Source: JAAYAN01 sp964437215 | GTDB taxonomy: Bacteria; Bacteroidota; Ignavibacteria; Ignavibacteriales; Melioribacteraceae | Assembly (NCBI GenBank): GCA_964437215.1 | Contig: CAYTFZ010000118.1 | Coordinates: forward strand, 1 to 7,086 | Length of the DNA stretch: 7,086 nt | Direction: 5' to 3' | In this document: piece by piece, positions 7,052 through 7,086 of the stretch | How positions within the stretch are numbered: position 1 is the first letter of the stretch | How the letters are laid out: the number at the start of each line of letters is the position of its first letter | Program-made: the position numbers and the translations under genes | Notes under the pieces: generated by a model | What the model was told of the DNA's origin: nothing | The model's input: the letters and a program-made list of their open reading frames with translations, nothing else | Databases searched by the model: none

Positions 7052-7086
7052 ATCTTTTGCAAATGCAATTTAGTATTTTAATGCAG

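Noticed and set aside
1..7086. CRISPR array, tRNA or rRNA, transposase, or attachment sites
   Set aside because: No regularly spaced direct repeats, cloverleaf sequence, ribosomal RNA motifs or transposase-like protein were seen on either strand.

Overview
The window is AT-rich DNA from a bacterium that looks like a member of the Bacteroidota/Ignavibacteria/Chlorobi assemblage. That placement is an inference from three things: low GC, weak Shine-Dalgarno signals at most starts, and the protein families present (an SGNH hydrolase fused to TPRs, a VF530-type small protein, and intergenic palindromes). No rRNA or other marker fixes the taxonomy.

Layout. Positions 1-159 form a leader with a long imperfect inverted repeat followed by a T-tract; it is either the terminator of a gene outside the window or an attenuator. 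Positions 160-6404 hold four co-directional genes with gaps of 42, 11 and 21 nt, very probably one operon. In order they are: a membrane-anchored SGNH/GDSL-type hydrolase with TPR repeats; a membrane-anchored family-1 extracellular solute-binding protein that starts with TTG; a two-TM sensor histidine kinase with an atypical dimerisation/phosphoacceptor region; and an NtrC-type sigma-54-dependent response regulator with intact REC, AAA+ and Fis-type HTH domains. Positions 6405-6791 are mostly non-coding, with a weak hairpin, two intergenic palindromes and a coding-like ORF scrap. Positions 6792-7007 on the minus strand encode a recognisable VF530/DUF2132 protein that is interrupted by an in-frame amber codon at codon 26.

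How the genes may work together (inference). No ABC permease or ATPase accompanies the binding protein, and it carries an N-terminal membrane anchor instead of a cleavable or lipoprotein signal. The simplest reading is that the binding protein acts as a ligand-sensing partner for the histidine kinase, which phosphorylates the adjacent sigma-54 activator. The SGNH-TPR protein at the head of the operon would be an envelope enzyme, possibly acting on acyl groups of a surface glycan, and could be part of the output. A sensory module of tethered binding protein, kinase and sigma-54 regulator linked to an SGNH-TPR enzyme is the most interesting system here. The amber-interrupted VF530 gene is the most clear-cut anomaly.
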